64,000 bases of DNA from Neocallimastix lanati (nom. inval.) (GCA_016946835.1 JACVTC010000035.1:325001-389000), one strand, 5' to 3'. Shown: positions 41,886 to 57,260, numbered from the stretch's first letter. Made by a program: numbers and translations. Notes: generated by a model from the letters alone, not told the origin.

Positions 41886-42732
41886 ACATTACTTATATAG
41901 ATATAATATTAGCAACAATAATGGAGGAGACTATATGTCAAAAATCTAACACCAAATAATTTAATATATAATATCTCAAATATTCACTTTAAATAAAATA
42001 GAATAGTAATTCCTAATCTGAAATGGGTGCATCCTAACAATAGTATTATTAAACCTAGTGTGAAATGAATTTAAAAATAACTAATTTAATATAAATCATA
42101 ATACAAACCTTCATGATAAAAGGTATAATAAAAAAATAAATATAACTTTGAGTTATATACAAATAAATGACCTTTATTCACCTATAAATTATTCTTGTTG
42201 ATTGCAAAGTATTCAAGAAGTTATGATTATTAAACTTCAATCATTAGCATTTTAATGATGAAAGAATTCAAATATATAAAATTCTTTTAGAAATTCAGAT
42301 TTCAGGGGAGATAAAAATAAAAAACATAAAATATTAAATAAAAATAATTTTACTGATTCTTTGGGTTGATCATTTAAAAATTTCATTTATTTTGGAAGTA
42401 AATAAAATAGCCTAATAGAGAAATTAGCAAAAATTAATGATAATACTGAATCGAAATAAATTATAAAACCATTATCATTATTTACAAACAAGTTCAAATG
42501 ACTAAAATAATATAATTAGTTATAGATGTAATTAATTTTAATACCCCAAAATTATTATTTATCAAGTACACCGATATATAATTAACAATTTATTTTAATA
42601 GATATCGCTAAAATTTCAAAGGAAATTATAATTGAAAGTAAAACCGCAATATATAAGAGGTATTCACATAAATGGAGTTGGTATAATATCATCCTTCAAG
42701 AGAAAGGTTTTCATCATATAAATAATATACAA
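41886..42732. other. Decayed coding-like sequence after the endonuclease fragment
   Basis: Short frames with lysine/isoleucine-rich content, such as DIAKISKEIIIESKTAIYKR (about 42603-42660), but no family motif. It may be what remains of the retrotransposon's later domains. Confidence 0.3.
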
Positions 42733-42919
42733 ATTAGCCTTCGAATATATTAAAATATATTGTAATATAAATAATTAGCATATCATTATTTATTAATATA
42801 AAAGTATAAAAGTATTTAATTTAGAATAATTATGTACTAGTTGTACTAGTAACTCTTTATTATAAAATATATTAATAAAATTGGCATAATTATAAACCAT
42901 AAATTCCTGACTCTTAACA
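42733..42919 (+). mobile_element. LTR-like repeat, copy C (5' end lost)
   Basis: Matches copy A through AATATAAAAGTATTTAATTT and ATTATAAACCATAAATTCC, and ends CTGACTCTTAACA like A. The TGTTA start is missing; recognisable homology begins at AGCCTTCGAATA. A TTTA array starts directly after its last base. Confidence 0.55.
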
Positions 42920-43145
<226 letters not shown>

Positions 43146-43543
43146 TAAAACTAAAAATTATTGCCATCACAAAAATAAACTTTTTTTAAAAAAAAAAATT
43201 TACATTATAATCAATAATCAATTTAAATAATTAATAAAAGCCACATTATAAAATGTAGCACATATTAATTGTTATTATTAATAAATATAAATAAATAAAT
43301 AAATAATAATTAAAATGAATATGTAAGTTTTGTATTAAATTATAATTAATTGTATTTTTTTACTATTTAATATTAATATAAAATGTTTTATAAAAATTAA
43401 ATATTTATTAATATATTTTATATATTTCATTATTAGCATTTTTAGTATTATTTTCATTAAATTATTTTAATAGGGTTATTATTTGTTAATGATATACATA
43501 TTGAAATAATTTGTAATATAAAATACTTTTAAAGATATTTGTA

Positions 43544-44866
43544 ATGGGGGTTAAAGGACTAAAGAGATACATAGAAAATAATATTCGAGCTCAATATGGC
43601 AATTGGATAATTAATAAAAAGCGTTATAAAACTTTAATAACTAAAAAGACTATAGAACAAAATTTTTCAATTAAAAATAATAATTCGTTAAGCTTAATTG
43701 TAGATGCATATGCTTATTTCTATTGCCTTGGAGATAAACTGAATTGGTTTATATTTGATAATTTAAATTTAATAAATTTATTAAAGAAGGTTTCTTATAA
43801 TTCTTCATTATAAATTTTTTTGTTTTTTATTAAAATATATATATATATTTATGTATATATGTATGTGTGTATATATATATATTTCTAATTCTTTTTTATT
43901 CAAAAAATATTTTATTAATATTAAATAAAGCAACTTCATTATTTTTTAGCAATTAATAATTTGGAAAAAATAATTTTTGTTTTCGATGGAATAAATATAC
44001 CTTTAAAAGCCGAAACAGAATTAATTAGAAGTAATGAAAGGATAAATTCAGTTAAAAATTTTTATAAATATGTTATATCTTCGGCAAAACCAAATGGATT
44101 TAATAAACCTAATATGTTATTCCCAACTCCTTTAATTCTAATGACATTTATTCAGATTTTATTGGATGCTGAAAAATTATACGATAATCTCGAAATTAAA
44201 TTCTCTTTACTAGAGGCTGACGCTTACATTTCAGAACTTGCCAATAAATATAATGGGTAATATATTCTCATAATAAAGATGAATTTTATTAAAAATCAAT
44301 TCAATTTTATTTAAATGTATGATTTATTTCGAATAATATTTTTAAGAATAAGCATTGAAGTATAATTAGTAATCAAGATTTTAAACATTAATTATAAATT
44401 ATAGAAAGAAATATATATATACTTCAATATATATATTTTACAAGTATTTATTGTATATTAATATTTAATTTAAATATATACTTATTATAATTATTTCTAT
44501 AATATTATAAAAAGGTATGTATTAAGCAATGATTCAGATTTTTATATATATAAGACACCTGGATATATCAATATTAAATCTTTAGAATTTCCCAATAAAT
44601 TCATTGATAATGATATAGATGATATAGATTTCATAATTAAATATGAATTATACCCTAGACAAAAAATTTTAAGTCATTTCAACTTAACAGATGATACCTT
44701 ACCAATATTTGCTTCGTTATGTAGCAATGATTATATAAAAATTGATAATTATCCCAGATTAAAATTACATTTTAAAAATTATAAGAAAAGTCGTCGATCA
44801 ACCAATGGAATAAATTTTTTTATCTATAAAAATATTGTAAATTTTATTTTAGATATGAAAGATCGT

Positions 44867-44921
<55 letters not shown>

Positions 44922-46396
44922 GTGAATCAATAGAAAAAAATAATGAATTAACTCCACTTCAAATGAAAATAATCGAAAAAATATGTGAATGCAAACCAAA
45001 GGAATCAAAAATAGAATTAGAATTGGAATTTAAAGAAATTTTAATGAATTCTATAAATCAGTATCATTTTATACCAATTAATGATAAGAATGAAGTATTG
45101 CCATATAGTGGTAGTTTTGATGAAACCATAAAATCAAAAATATTATTACTTAGTAAAGATATTCTTGAAAGTTATTATTCCGGGAAAATAAGTTCACTGT
45201 TTTTAAATGGTAAATACATTCATAATATTTTTATTAATTTCTTAACAATTATTAAATATATACATTATTTATTATTTATTTATTTTTTTTTTTTTTTTTT
45301 TTTTTTGTTGTTGTTGTTGTTATTGATTTTATTCATATATATATAATTCATTTCTACATAATAATAATAATAATTTAAAGTTTTAATTAAAAATCAATTT
45401 GAATGTATTCAGTATTTTGAAGATATTAATAAATGTAGTTGTTGGGATATTACTCAAAATATTAGAAAAAAATTATATGAATTAATATTTGAAAGAAATT
45501 TTGAACAAAGTAATCATTCAAATAATAAAATTGAAATAGAAGAAATTAATAGAAATGGATCTATAATAAATATAAGAAATGTGATAATTAACCCAATGAA
45601 TAATAAAAAGTTTAATTCAATTGATGATAATTTTGTTGAATATTTAAATATTTTTGAAAGTAATAAGCAAGAAATTAAAGATTTGCCATACTTTTTAATC
45701 CCTATTGTAACAAGTCTTCGTTTTCTTTTAAATGAAAAATTGAAATTAAATAAATTTGTTTATAGAAATAATGATAAAATATATTCCAACTTCATTAATT
45801 CATCTAATAATACGATTAATAATACATCAAATGATATTCCAAAGTTATACTATTATGAATTGGAAGCATTGATAGCATCAAGTGTAGCAGCATTAACATT
45901 AACTTTTTTAAATAAAGACAATTTTATGAATGATAAAACTCTTTCTGCCTTTTTAATGAATAAATCTAATAAAGAAAGTAGGCCTAATTATTCAATTAAT
46001 CATTTAATGAATATTGAAAGAAGATCATTAGAATTAAAAAATTCCTTGTGTTTTGATGATTTACGAAAAAATAAAACACAATTTGAAAATAGTATTCAAA
46101 TCTATGCTGAATTTATCAATGTCTTAGTCTTTAATTCATATATATTACAAACATTAAAGATAACAAATGATTTTCCAGAATTTTCATCTTTTTATTCAAT
46201 GTATCATTATCTTTGGGAAGAATCATATTATAACATGGTAGATTTCTTTAAAGGGTCAAAAGATAAAAAAATATCTTTGATATTTAATCAATTATATTCA
46301 ATAAATAGTAATACAAATAAAATAAGTGAAAATAATTATATTAATAATTTAGAAGAAGTTTATTCCATTATGTTAAATGCTATATTAGTTAATTAG
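43544..46396 (+). CDS. Asteroid/ASTE1-like XPG-fold nuclease-family protein (4 exons, about 760 aa)
   Basis: Read as join(43544..43789,43931..44256,44515..45209,45381..46396); all phases agree. The start ATG gives MGVKGLKRYIENN, the canonical XPG N-terminus in which the N-terminus itself is part of the active site. Acidic residues follow: D54 (SLIVDAYAYF), D101 (FVFDGINIP), E177/D179 (LLEADAYISELA) and D197/D199 (VLSNDSDFYIY), which is the XPG-N/XPG-I pattern. LPIFASLCSNDYIK matches the next conserved block. The C-terminal half is Asn/Ile-rich and lacks the helix-hairpin-helix of FEN1/XPG, as in Asteroid proteins (ASTE1, about 680 aa in man, a structure-specific DNA nuclease). A run of about 17 asparagines (AAT repeat at 44873-44922) sits near residue 311. 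The first donor (GTTTCT) is weaker than the others. FAM120-like proteins are the alternative. Confidence 0.8.
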
Positions 46397-46484
46397 TAAC
46401 CTTAAATATATTAAAATATATCTATTTTTTTTTTTTTTTTTTAAATTTAAATAATCATTTTTTGATTATTTAATGAATTTTATT

Positions 46485-46526
<42 letters not shown>

Positions 46527-46941
46527 TTAAGATAAATATAATTTATAAACATTATTTAACAAATTAGTAAATAAAAATTACTAAATATAGAATAAAAATA
46601 TAAATAATTAATAAATAAATAAATATATAGTATAAATAGAATCAAAGCAATAAAAAGATAACTAAAAAAAATAAATAATAAATTAGTATATAATATAAAT
46701 AGTACATTTAATATATTTTTAAAAAATGTGAAAATTTTAATAAAAACAAAATAATAAACTATTATTGGATACAAGAAGATATATAAGTTTTACTAATTCT
46801 ATTTTCAGAAATAAATAAAATAAAATAATAATTGTAAATTAATTTTGTAATAATTATATGAAAACTTTTATAAAACTTTTTTTAAAATATATATATATAT
46901 TAATAAATATTGATTATTAATAAAAAATAATATTTTTACTC

Positions 46942-46985
<44 letters not shown>

Positions 46986-47401
46986 TGTAATATAAACACA
47001 GTAATAAATAAATTATTTATAATTTCAGACTCAAATAATTAAATTAGCAAGTGGTAGGGTATACTAATTAAAACGAAATAAATGGTTAGACAATTTAAAG
47101 AAAAACAATAAGTTAGAAAATAATATAATGATTTATCATTTAAGAATTTTTTTTTAAAACTTATTTCGAAGAATAATTTTTTTTTGACTATTTTTCTTTC
47201 TAATATATATATATAATATATATATTTAATTTTTATTGATAAAACTATAAATAATTTATAAATTAACCCAAAATTTTATGTAATAATATATATATTTACA
47301 TTAATATATATATATTTTATAACAAATATTATATATAATAATAGTATTATTTTGTTTATATTATATTTATTATAGAATTTTTTTTTTTTTTTTTTTTAAT
47401 C

Positions 47402-47465
<64 letters not shown>

Positions 47466-47695
47466 TAATTTTATATTATTTATTTTTGTTTTTTAACTAT
47501 GTATATATATATAATTTTAATTTCTCTATAATGAAATATATTTAATTGCAATTATATATGATTTAATATTGTCATAATAATTCTATCAATAACATTATTT
47601 AAATATTGTAATCTATTTTTATAATTATCATTATTTTTATTATTATTTATATATTATTTATTTATTTATTTATTTTAATTTATATTATTATTTTT

Positions 47696-47726
<31 letters not shown>

Positions 47727-48224
47727 GCTTTGTTTTGCTTTGTTTTTTTTTTTTTTTTTTTTTTTGTTTTTTTTTTTTTTGTTTTGCTTTTTATTTGATT
47801 ATTTCTTTATTTCTTTTATTCTATTTGCTTTTATTTATTTTATATTTATTTATTAATTATTTATTTATATTTTCATTTAATACTCAATAATTTTCATTTA
47901 CTAATTTATTAAATAATGTTTAAAAATATCTATTATATATTATTATCTTTATCTTATTAAAATATTATTAAAAATAAATAAATAAATAAAAATACTAAAT
48001 TTATTAATTTATCAAAAACTGTTTATATATATTTATATTTATATTTATATAATACTATATAATATTTTTTGTTATTTGTTCATAAAAATAATTTTTTCTT
48101 TTTACAATAATTAATATATAAATATATATATATATATTCTTTTTTATTATTATTATTATTATTATTACTAGTATTAGTATTAGTATTAGTATTAGTATTA
48201 GTATTAGTATTAGTATTAGTATTA
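46397..48224. other. AT-rich region between two convergent genes
   Basis: Contains T runs (46425-46441, 46487-46524), an AAT array at 46941-46984, an ATT array at 47407-47465, a TTTTG-type repeat patch at about 47699-47782 and the ATTAGT array at 48170-48225. Both neighbouring genes end here, so their poly-A sites should lie within it. No gene is seen. Confidence 0.6.
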
Positions 48225-48225
48225 T
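48170..48225. repeat. (ATTAGT)n hexamer array at the end of the SAPS gene
   Basis: Nine or so ATTAGT/AGTATT units ending at the stop codon of the SAPS-family gene. On the coding strand it begins TAATAATACTAATAC, so it lies at the start of the 3' UTR. Confidence 0.9.
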
Positions 48226-48383
48226 TAGTTGTTTGAATTATCTATAGAATTAAGTGCCTCTCTTAATTCATTTGTTTCAAATGAATCTTTTAATTGTGGA
48301 AACATCTATAAAAAATTAATTTAAATTGCATTAAATATTAATAATTATTTTTTTATCATTATTATTATTATTATTGTTATTAC

Positions 48384-48450
<67 letters not shown>

Positions 48451-48619
48451 TTATCTTACCAAATCAGAATTAGTTTCTTTTATATCAACAGCAGATAAAT
48501 TATCAAAATTGTATTTGGTTTCTGGAATTTCAAGATTCTATTATTCGTTAAAAAAAAAATAATAAGAATTAAAATAATAAAATATTTATTTTAAATTAAA
48601 ATTAAAAAATTAATATTAA

Positions 48620-48657
<38 letters not shown>

Positions 48658-48741
48658 ATTAATACTATAATTTATAATTTACATTAGTTGAAATCTTTGT
48701 TGGACTATCTTGATCAACAACCTCATCATTTTCGATAGTTC

Positions 48742-48788
<47 letters not shown>

Positions 48789-49810
48789 TATTTATATGTG
48801 TTAATATATATAATTATATACATTAACATTAAAACTTTATTTAATGATACTAAAATCACCTTAACCATTCTAATTCTTCATCTGTATCCGAATCATCTGA
48901 ATTATCTTCCACTAAGAATTTTCCTGGTAAATCATGAACTACTTGTTGACAAATATATCTAGCAAACTTTTTCATTATATAAATTGAAATAAAATAAATT
49001 AATTAAAATTTAAAAGCAATTATTTTATATTTATAATTTTATTATTAAAACTTTATTTTTATTTATAATAATTATAATATTGATAATAATAATTTATTTA
49101 AATATTATATACATATAATAATTTATAAATTATTACCTGATCACTTTTAATATTATTCATGACCGAAACATTACCAAAACCTTCTATATCATCATCTTCA
49201 TCATCACTATTACTTTCTTTTTCAAATTTTTTATTTATTTTACTAAGACTATTATTCTTACTTCCTGATATAGAATTACTAGGTGATATTCCATTATGGC
49301 TAATATGAAGATTATTATTACTACTATTATTGAAATTCAAACTAGAATTACTACCTGAACCACCATTATTTACTGAAGTTGAATTATTATTAATATTTGA
49401 CCATGACTTATTTAGTGAATTATGTGATGATGCTAAATATTCTGTCGAAGAAATTGCTATTGAACTAACACCATTGCTTGTACTTGGCATTACTGGAATC
49501 TTTTCATTTATTATAGAATCTTTAGACATCATTGATTCACTACCAATTGACTCTTTTGAGCTAAAACTAGAATCTGTTATTGTCGCATCACTCATATCTA
49601 ATCCATCCACATCACTCAAAACATTTCCTATATTATCAACATCACCTGCCACTTCAAATGGATTAGGTCTAAATAACATTGAAGTATTATTTGGTCTCTC
49701 ACCACCAAGTGGTTGACAATCTTGGAATTTTGTTTCTGGTAAAATTTTTGAAGCATATTCAATCCACCCTTCTGACTTTAGAGTTTCTATTTTACATAAA
49801 CAGTATATAT

Positions 49811-49859
<49 letters not shown>

Positions 49860-52800
49860 ATAAAAAGTGAAGTAGTTCAAAAAAAATCAAAAAAAATAAA
49901 CTATTAATAAAAATAAAATAAACCAATAAAATTAATTAAAAAAAAAAAATAAATAAAATAAAAAAAAAAAAAAATAAAAAATAAAAAAAATAAAACGCAT
50001 ACTTCCTAATGATTTATTTAATGCAGAACCACAAGTATCAATTAATTTACATATTTCATCAGAAATATGTGTTATATAACCCATATATCCTAATCTAACA
50101 CCACGTGGTTGTTCACTTTCATAGAGAAAGAAAATATACATTTTTATTAATTAATATTAAAATTTATACAATAAAAACTTGTATAGATTTTAAATTTTTA
50201 CTTACACTTCAAAGTCATTTAATCTTTGTGCTTTTACAATTTTCTTAGTTAACTCACCTTCTTTTAATATCTATTATTTATCAATTAAAAGAATGAAAAA
50301 AATTCTTATAATAAATATTTTATATTTTAAAAGAAAACTGCAAAATAGGATTTTATATTAACATATAAAAATTATATCTACTCACAGAAATTGTTAACTT
50401 ATAAGAACACTTTCTAATCATACTCATCTTTTGTTGAGATAATTTCAAGCATTCTTCATCTTCATCCTCAGGAATATTGGGATTACCATTATTATAATAC
50501 GAAAGAGGTATAGATATATCATTAACATTTTCGAAAATAGAATAAGGGTTTTCTAAAGAATAAATATAAGTATTAAAAATTTTTGCGATCATATCAAAAA
50601 CAACTGAATGAAGAAAGTTATTCCATGGAAAATCAAAAAACAATTTCTAAACAAATTATCAATTGAATTATATATAATAACAATATCATTATTATTATTA
50701 TAATTATTATTATTATTATTATTATAAATATATTCATACCAAGCATATAGGAAGTATATTAAGATCTGTAAAAGTATTTCCAATCTCTACTAATTCATCA
50801 ACAATTGTTCTAATTGGTGGATCATTTCTATTATAATCATTAACATTATTATTATTATTTTCATTATTTACTTCTTTTTCCGATTCAGAATTTTCAGGTG
50901 GTTCTCTTGAATTAATCACTTCACCAAATAATGGACTACTTGTAAATAAATATTGAAGATGCATTATTTCTGCAAAAAGCTCACATATTCTTAATCTTTC
51001 TGAGCCTAAAGGAATTTGTTTTCCAAGTGTTGTATCAACTGGTCCAGACTTTAAAAATAATAAATAAATAAAATCATATTTTTTATTTATTATTATTAAT
51101 ATAAAATAAAAAAAAAATAATAATAATAATAATAATAATATTCATACATATTATACAACATTTATAAGTATATCTAAAATATTTTATATTATACTCACAA
51201 TACTTTTTGGATGACTTAATAAATATTTAAAATCAGCTAGTCTAGTATTTATTATATGTAAAATTGAATTGATACTAGTAGCTAACATATATAGTTGTTC
51301 TTTTGTAGGCTTAGAAACTTCTTCTAATTGTGGCGTCAATGAATTATTTCCGTTTTTTCCATTATTTGAATTACCATTTGATGCATTGTTTTCTTGGGAA
51401 AGCTTATATTGATGATATTGATATTCAATTTGTTCAATATCACTATAATATTATATATTTTTATATAATTTCAAACAATTATATTATTATATTTTAATAT
51501 TCATTTAATAATTACAAATATATTTAAATATATATATTTATATATAACTTATATTATACTAACCTGCAATATTTTCTTATGAGTTCAATAATAATATTAA
51601 TACCATTAATTAATGAACTTGTTGAATATGGTGCTTCATTATCAAACATGAAGTCTATTAATTTGGTAAATATTTCTTCTCTTTATTTAATAATAATAAT
51701 AATAATAACAGTGACAATTATAAAAAAAATAATTAAATTAATTAATAGATAGGTAAATATATGAAATACAAATATATATAATAAGATCAAACAATGCTAA
51801 AATATATTTATATATTTTAGCATTTTTTGATCTTATTATATATATTTTTTGCTTTAAAATATAAATGTTTACTCTTTAATTTCGTCTATCAATGAAATAT
51901 TATTTATAGGTTTTGGTTGAGTTAAACTCAATAATGAGCCTTCTTCACTAGATGCTACTAATGATTCAGTCATAGTTGCCATAACAACTTGATTATAATT
52001 TAATGCATTAATTTCCAATAATATCTGAATAATTAATGAGTGTTGCTATAGAATTTGATTATAAAATTATAGATTTATATATATTTAAAAATGAAATTTG
52101 TTATATAATTTTACAATATCAATTAAATAAATAAAAACTATAAATATTTATTATATTAAGATTTTAATATTAATTAATTAGTCATATTTACCTCTGGTTC
52201 ATTATAAGGATTTAACCTATCAATTAATTGGGCGATTACATGTTCATCTCTTAACCACTTTAATTCATTAAAAATTTTAATTATGTGTAAATATAATTAC
52301 ATTAAATACATTAAGTAGGTTGTTTATTTGCACATTTAAAAATTCTTTATAAAATATTATTTTTCATAATTATTTATAATTATATACTATATAAAATAAT
52401 TAAATATACTTCTATAATTTGATAAGTATTATCCATATCTTCAATTAACATTAATTTTAGTAATAAATCTGAAATCGATGAATTCTCAATATGTTTTAAT
52501 ATGTTATTAATTGAATTTTCTTTTGTTTTAATAAAATTAATCATCTATAATAGATTGAAACATAAAGTTTTAGTAAAAATAATTTTATGTTAAGTTATTA
52601 ATTTTATTTTGAATTTTTATTTCTAGTATATATATGTACCACTTGAGGTTTAGTCTGAATTAAAACTATACATATTCTACTAAAACAATTAGCACGATAT
52701 GATATTAATGGTTCATCAGTTTCAATGAATGACCAGAAACGATCAAGAATTTCAGTATGACTTGCTAGTCCATCTAATATTGGCCATAATTCACAACAAA

Positions 52801-53263
52801 TAATTTCCGAACAAATAAGTGCATATCTAAATTATAGATAAATTTTGTTTATTTAATTCAAATTCATTATATTATAGCATATATCATTAAAAATAGCATT
52901 TATCATACTTAAACTGCTTTGATTCATCGTAATTATCATCACCGAAAGTTAATAACTCAATCATTTTTGATAAATTTTCTGGTTGAGCCAAACTTTAAAA
53001 AATAAATAAAAGCAAGTAGTTAAGGTGATAAAAATTACCAATATTTTCAGGTTAATGTATAAATAAAAGTTCTATATATTTATCTATTTAAATTATAAAT
53101 ATAAAAATATATTTAAAGGATACAATTCTATTAATTTAGTATGATGTCCTTTACATTCAGGTATTATATCTTCCTCCTCTAAAAGCATTTCAAGTGTACA
53201 ATCCGGTTTTTCTAATACACCATCAATGGTGGATTGAGATTGATATCCAAAACCCCAAAACAT
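48225..53263 (-). CDS. SAPS-family (SIT4/PP6-associated) phosphatase regulatory subunit, 17 exons, about 955 aa
   Basis: Exons from 5' to 3': 53263-53124, 52992-52909, 52826-52640, 52544-52410, 52257-52192, 52045-51873, 51680-51564, 51442-51199, 51048-50740, 50646-50386, 50270-50206, 50115-50003, 49786-49137, 48966-48860, 48740-48683, 48537-48460, 48305-48225. All junctions are GT-AG and keep frame, 2868 bp in total. The start MFWGFGYQSQSTIDGVLEK with LLEEEDIIPECKGHHTKLIE is the SAPS family signature. Later SAPS landmarks are LAQPENLSKMIELLTFGDD, RANCFSRICIVLIQTKPQ, ISDLLLKLMLIEDMDNTYQ, LGSERLRICELFAEI and LFFDFPWNNFLHSVVFD. A Ser/Asn-rich disordered region and an acidic EDNSDDSDTDEEL stretch follow. 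Family members (yeast Sap155/185/190, fission yeast Ekc1, human PPP6R1-3) bind and target the Sit4/PP6 catalytic subunit in cell-cycle and nutrient signalling. Which paralogue cannot be assigned. Confidence 0.93.
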
Positions 53264-55277
<2,014 letters not shown>

Positions 55278-55799
55278 ATGGATGGAAATAATCAAAATCA
55301 AATTGATGAAGACGATGACTTTGAGGATTTCCCAGTAGATGGTAATTATTTTTCATTATTAAAAATTAATTTATATACTATTTATTATAATTTTTAAAAG
55401 ATTAAAATAATACGAATTACTAATTGTAATTAAATTAATTATATATTAATTATTATTATCATCATCATAATCATAATAATCAAAATTATTATTATCATCA
55501 TCATAATCATAATAATCATTATTATTATTATTATTATTATTATTAAACTTTTTAAAAAAAAAAAATAAAAATAAAATATTTGCAATTAAAATTATTGTTA
55601 ACATAGATTGGGAAGTTAAAGAAGATCAAGATGATGCTCAGTACTGGGAAGATAATTGGGATGATAATGATATAGATGATGAGTTTTCAAGGCAATTAAG
55701 GTATTATTACTATCATTAATAATTTTATTTATATTATAATGTATTATTTACCTTCATTTTATATATATGTTATTTAGAGCCGAACTTCAAAAAAAATAA
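55278..55799 (+). CDS. SEM1: 26S proteasome lid subunit Sem1/Dss1 (3 exons, 59 aa)
   Basis: Read as join(55278..55341,55607..55700,55778..55799), with donors GATG|GTAATT and TTAAG|GTATTA and acceptors ACATAG|AT and TTTAG|A; the frame is kept. The product has the two acidic/aromatic clusters that define the family: DEDDDFEDFPVDDWEV, then DAQYWEDNWDDNDIDDEFS, and the closing amphipathic helix RQLRAELQKK. Sem1 is a disordered acidic protein that staples the proteasome lid (Rpn3/Rpn7) and also joins TREX-2 and BRCA2-type complexes. The C-terminus stops right after AELQKK, several residues earlier than the human tail. Too short and intron-split to be found as one open frame. Confidence 0.95.
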
Positions 55800-56354
55800 G
55801 GAATAAAATAAGGAATATTATATAAAAATAAACGAAATACTAAATTAAAATCATTAAATTTTAAATAAATGATTTGTACATTTTAACGACATTTCATATA
55901 TTTAAATAACAAAAAAATAATATATATTTATAATAACACATTAAATGTATAAATACTTTTATAAATTTTATTTATATGAATTATTTTTAAACTTTACTCA
56001 TAAATAAAAAACTGATTTAGTAAAACAAAAAGAAATTTTTTAAATTTTTATTTTTATTTTTATTTTTTATTATTATTATTATTATTATCATTATTTTTTC
56101 TTTCTTTCTATTATTTCATCAAAATTAGCATTTAAAATTACATTAAAAATATAAAATTTTAAATAATTTTAAATAAAATTTTAATACAGTTTTATCTATA
56201 TATGAAAATAATGTTTGATTATAAAGTATTTTTTTTTAATTATATATATATATAATATAAAAAGCAATAATAAAAATTATAAATATTAACAATAATAGAA
56301 AGTATTAAACAAAAAAAAAAAAAAAAAAAAACGTAATTTTTATGTAAATATTAT
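55800..56354. other. Shared 3' region of two convergent genes
   Basis: AT-rich, with poly-A at about 56310-56330 and an ATT patch near 56067-56093. It should hold the termination sites of SEM1 and the gene at 56355. No gene is seen. Confidence 0.55.
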
Positions 56355-57260
56355 TTATTTATATTGTGAGGTATTTGTAGTAGAATTTGGAGAGGTTATT
56401 GATGGGGTTAATGTATTTCGTGAAATAGTAGATTTATTTCTATTGCCATCATCTTCATAATTATTGTCCCATGTTCTTGATATTAATGTTTCATCATTTA
56501 TTCCTTTCTTATAAAGAATAAATGTAGCCCAACCAACTAAAAGAGATGATACCACACCACCGGTAATGTATATAAATGTCATTAAATTATTACCATTATT
56601 TTCATTTATTCCTTCTTTATTATAACTAATATAAATAGTTTGTGGATATTTTTTATCAATTGTTGTTTTTTTATCAATCGTATTAGTTGTAGGAGTAGCA
56701 TCTTTCTTAGTAGTTATTGGTTTTGATATAGTTTGAGGATTAATCATAGTATAATTTTTAAGAGTTTGTATTGTAGTAGTTTTTTCATCTTGTTTTCTAG
56801 TAATTTTTTCTTCTTTTTTTTCAGTAATTTTTTCTTCTTGTTTTTCAGTAATTCTCTCTTCTTGTTTTGCAGTAATTTTTTCTTCTTGTTTTGCAGTAAT
56901 TTTTTCTTCTTGCTTTTCTTCCTGTTTTTTAGCAGTTTCCATATCTTGATTTAAAGTTGTTAAAGGACTAGGTGCAATATTTGTAGATATAGCAGGAGAT
57001 GATTCAATTGTAATTTGTTGTAAACTAGTTGCGGAATCTGAAGCTGAAGAGGAAGTTGATGAAGAAGAAGGTGAACTAGTGGGATTTATCAGTATTTGAT
57101 TAATAGTTGATTCATCAATTTTAGTAATATTTCCATTCTCTCCTGAGGTAATTTCATTACCAACAACGCTTGATTGATTTTGAATCTCTTCTTGTGAAAA
57201 TACAAAAGTTAAAACATTAATTAATAAAAATATAGATATTAAAAATGATTTTTTCCCCAT
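56355..57260 (-). CDS. Single-pass membrane protein with Ser/Thr-rich ectodomain (wall-sensor-like), 301 aa
   Basis: Intronless frame. Residues 1-22 are a signal peptide (FLISIFLLINVLTFVFS). Residues 23-110 are Ser/Thr/Gln-rich with poly-Ser, a typical O-mannosylation target. Residues about 112-157 are KQEEKIT(A/E) octamer repeats, probably a charged rod or coiled coil. Residues 158-225 are Thr/Lys-rich. A transmembrane helix at about 226-250 (LMTFIYITGGVVSSLLVGWATF) is followed by a basic KKG and a cytoplasmic Ser/Thr/Asn tail of about 50 residues. The layout is that of fungal wall sensors such as Mid2/Wsc, or of small TM-anchored mucins, but no WSC cysteine domain is present and no sequence homologue is recognised. 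Confidence 0.75.
   Translation of the reverse strand: MGKKSFLISIFLLINVLTFVFSQEEIQNQSSVVGNEITSGENGNITKIDESTINQILINPTSSPSSSSTSSSASDSATSLQQITIESSPAISTNIAPSPLTTLNQDMETAKKQEEKQEEKITAKQEEKITAKQEERITEKQEEKITEKKEEKITRKQDEKTTTIQTLKNYTMINPQTISKPITTKKDATPTTNTIDKKTTIDKKYPQTIYISYNKEGINENNGNNLMTFIYITGGVVSSLLVGWATFILYKKGINDETLISRTWDNNYEDDGNRNKSTISRNTLTPSITSPNSTTNTSQYK
56790..56927 (-). repeat. 24-bp coding tandem repeat (about 5-6 units)
   Basis: Units encode KQEEKITA with A/E, K/R and Q/K changes; the first unit is shortened (KQEEKQEEK). Confidence 0.85.

Noticed and set aside
48374-48562. Poly-leucine frame on the plus strand
   Set aside because: It crosses an ATT array in an intron and the antisense of a SAPS exon.
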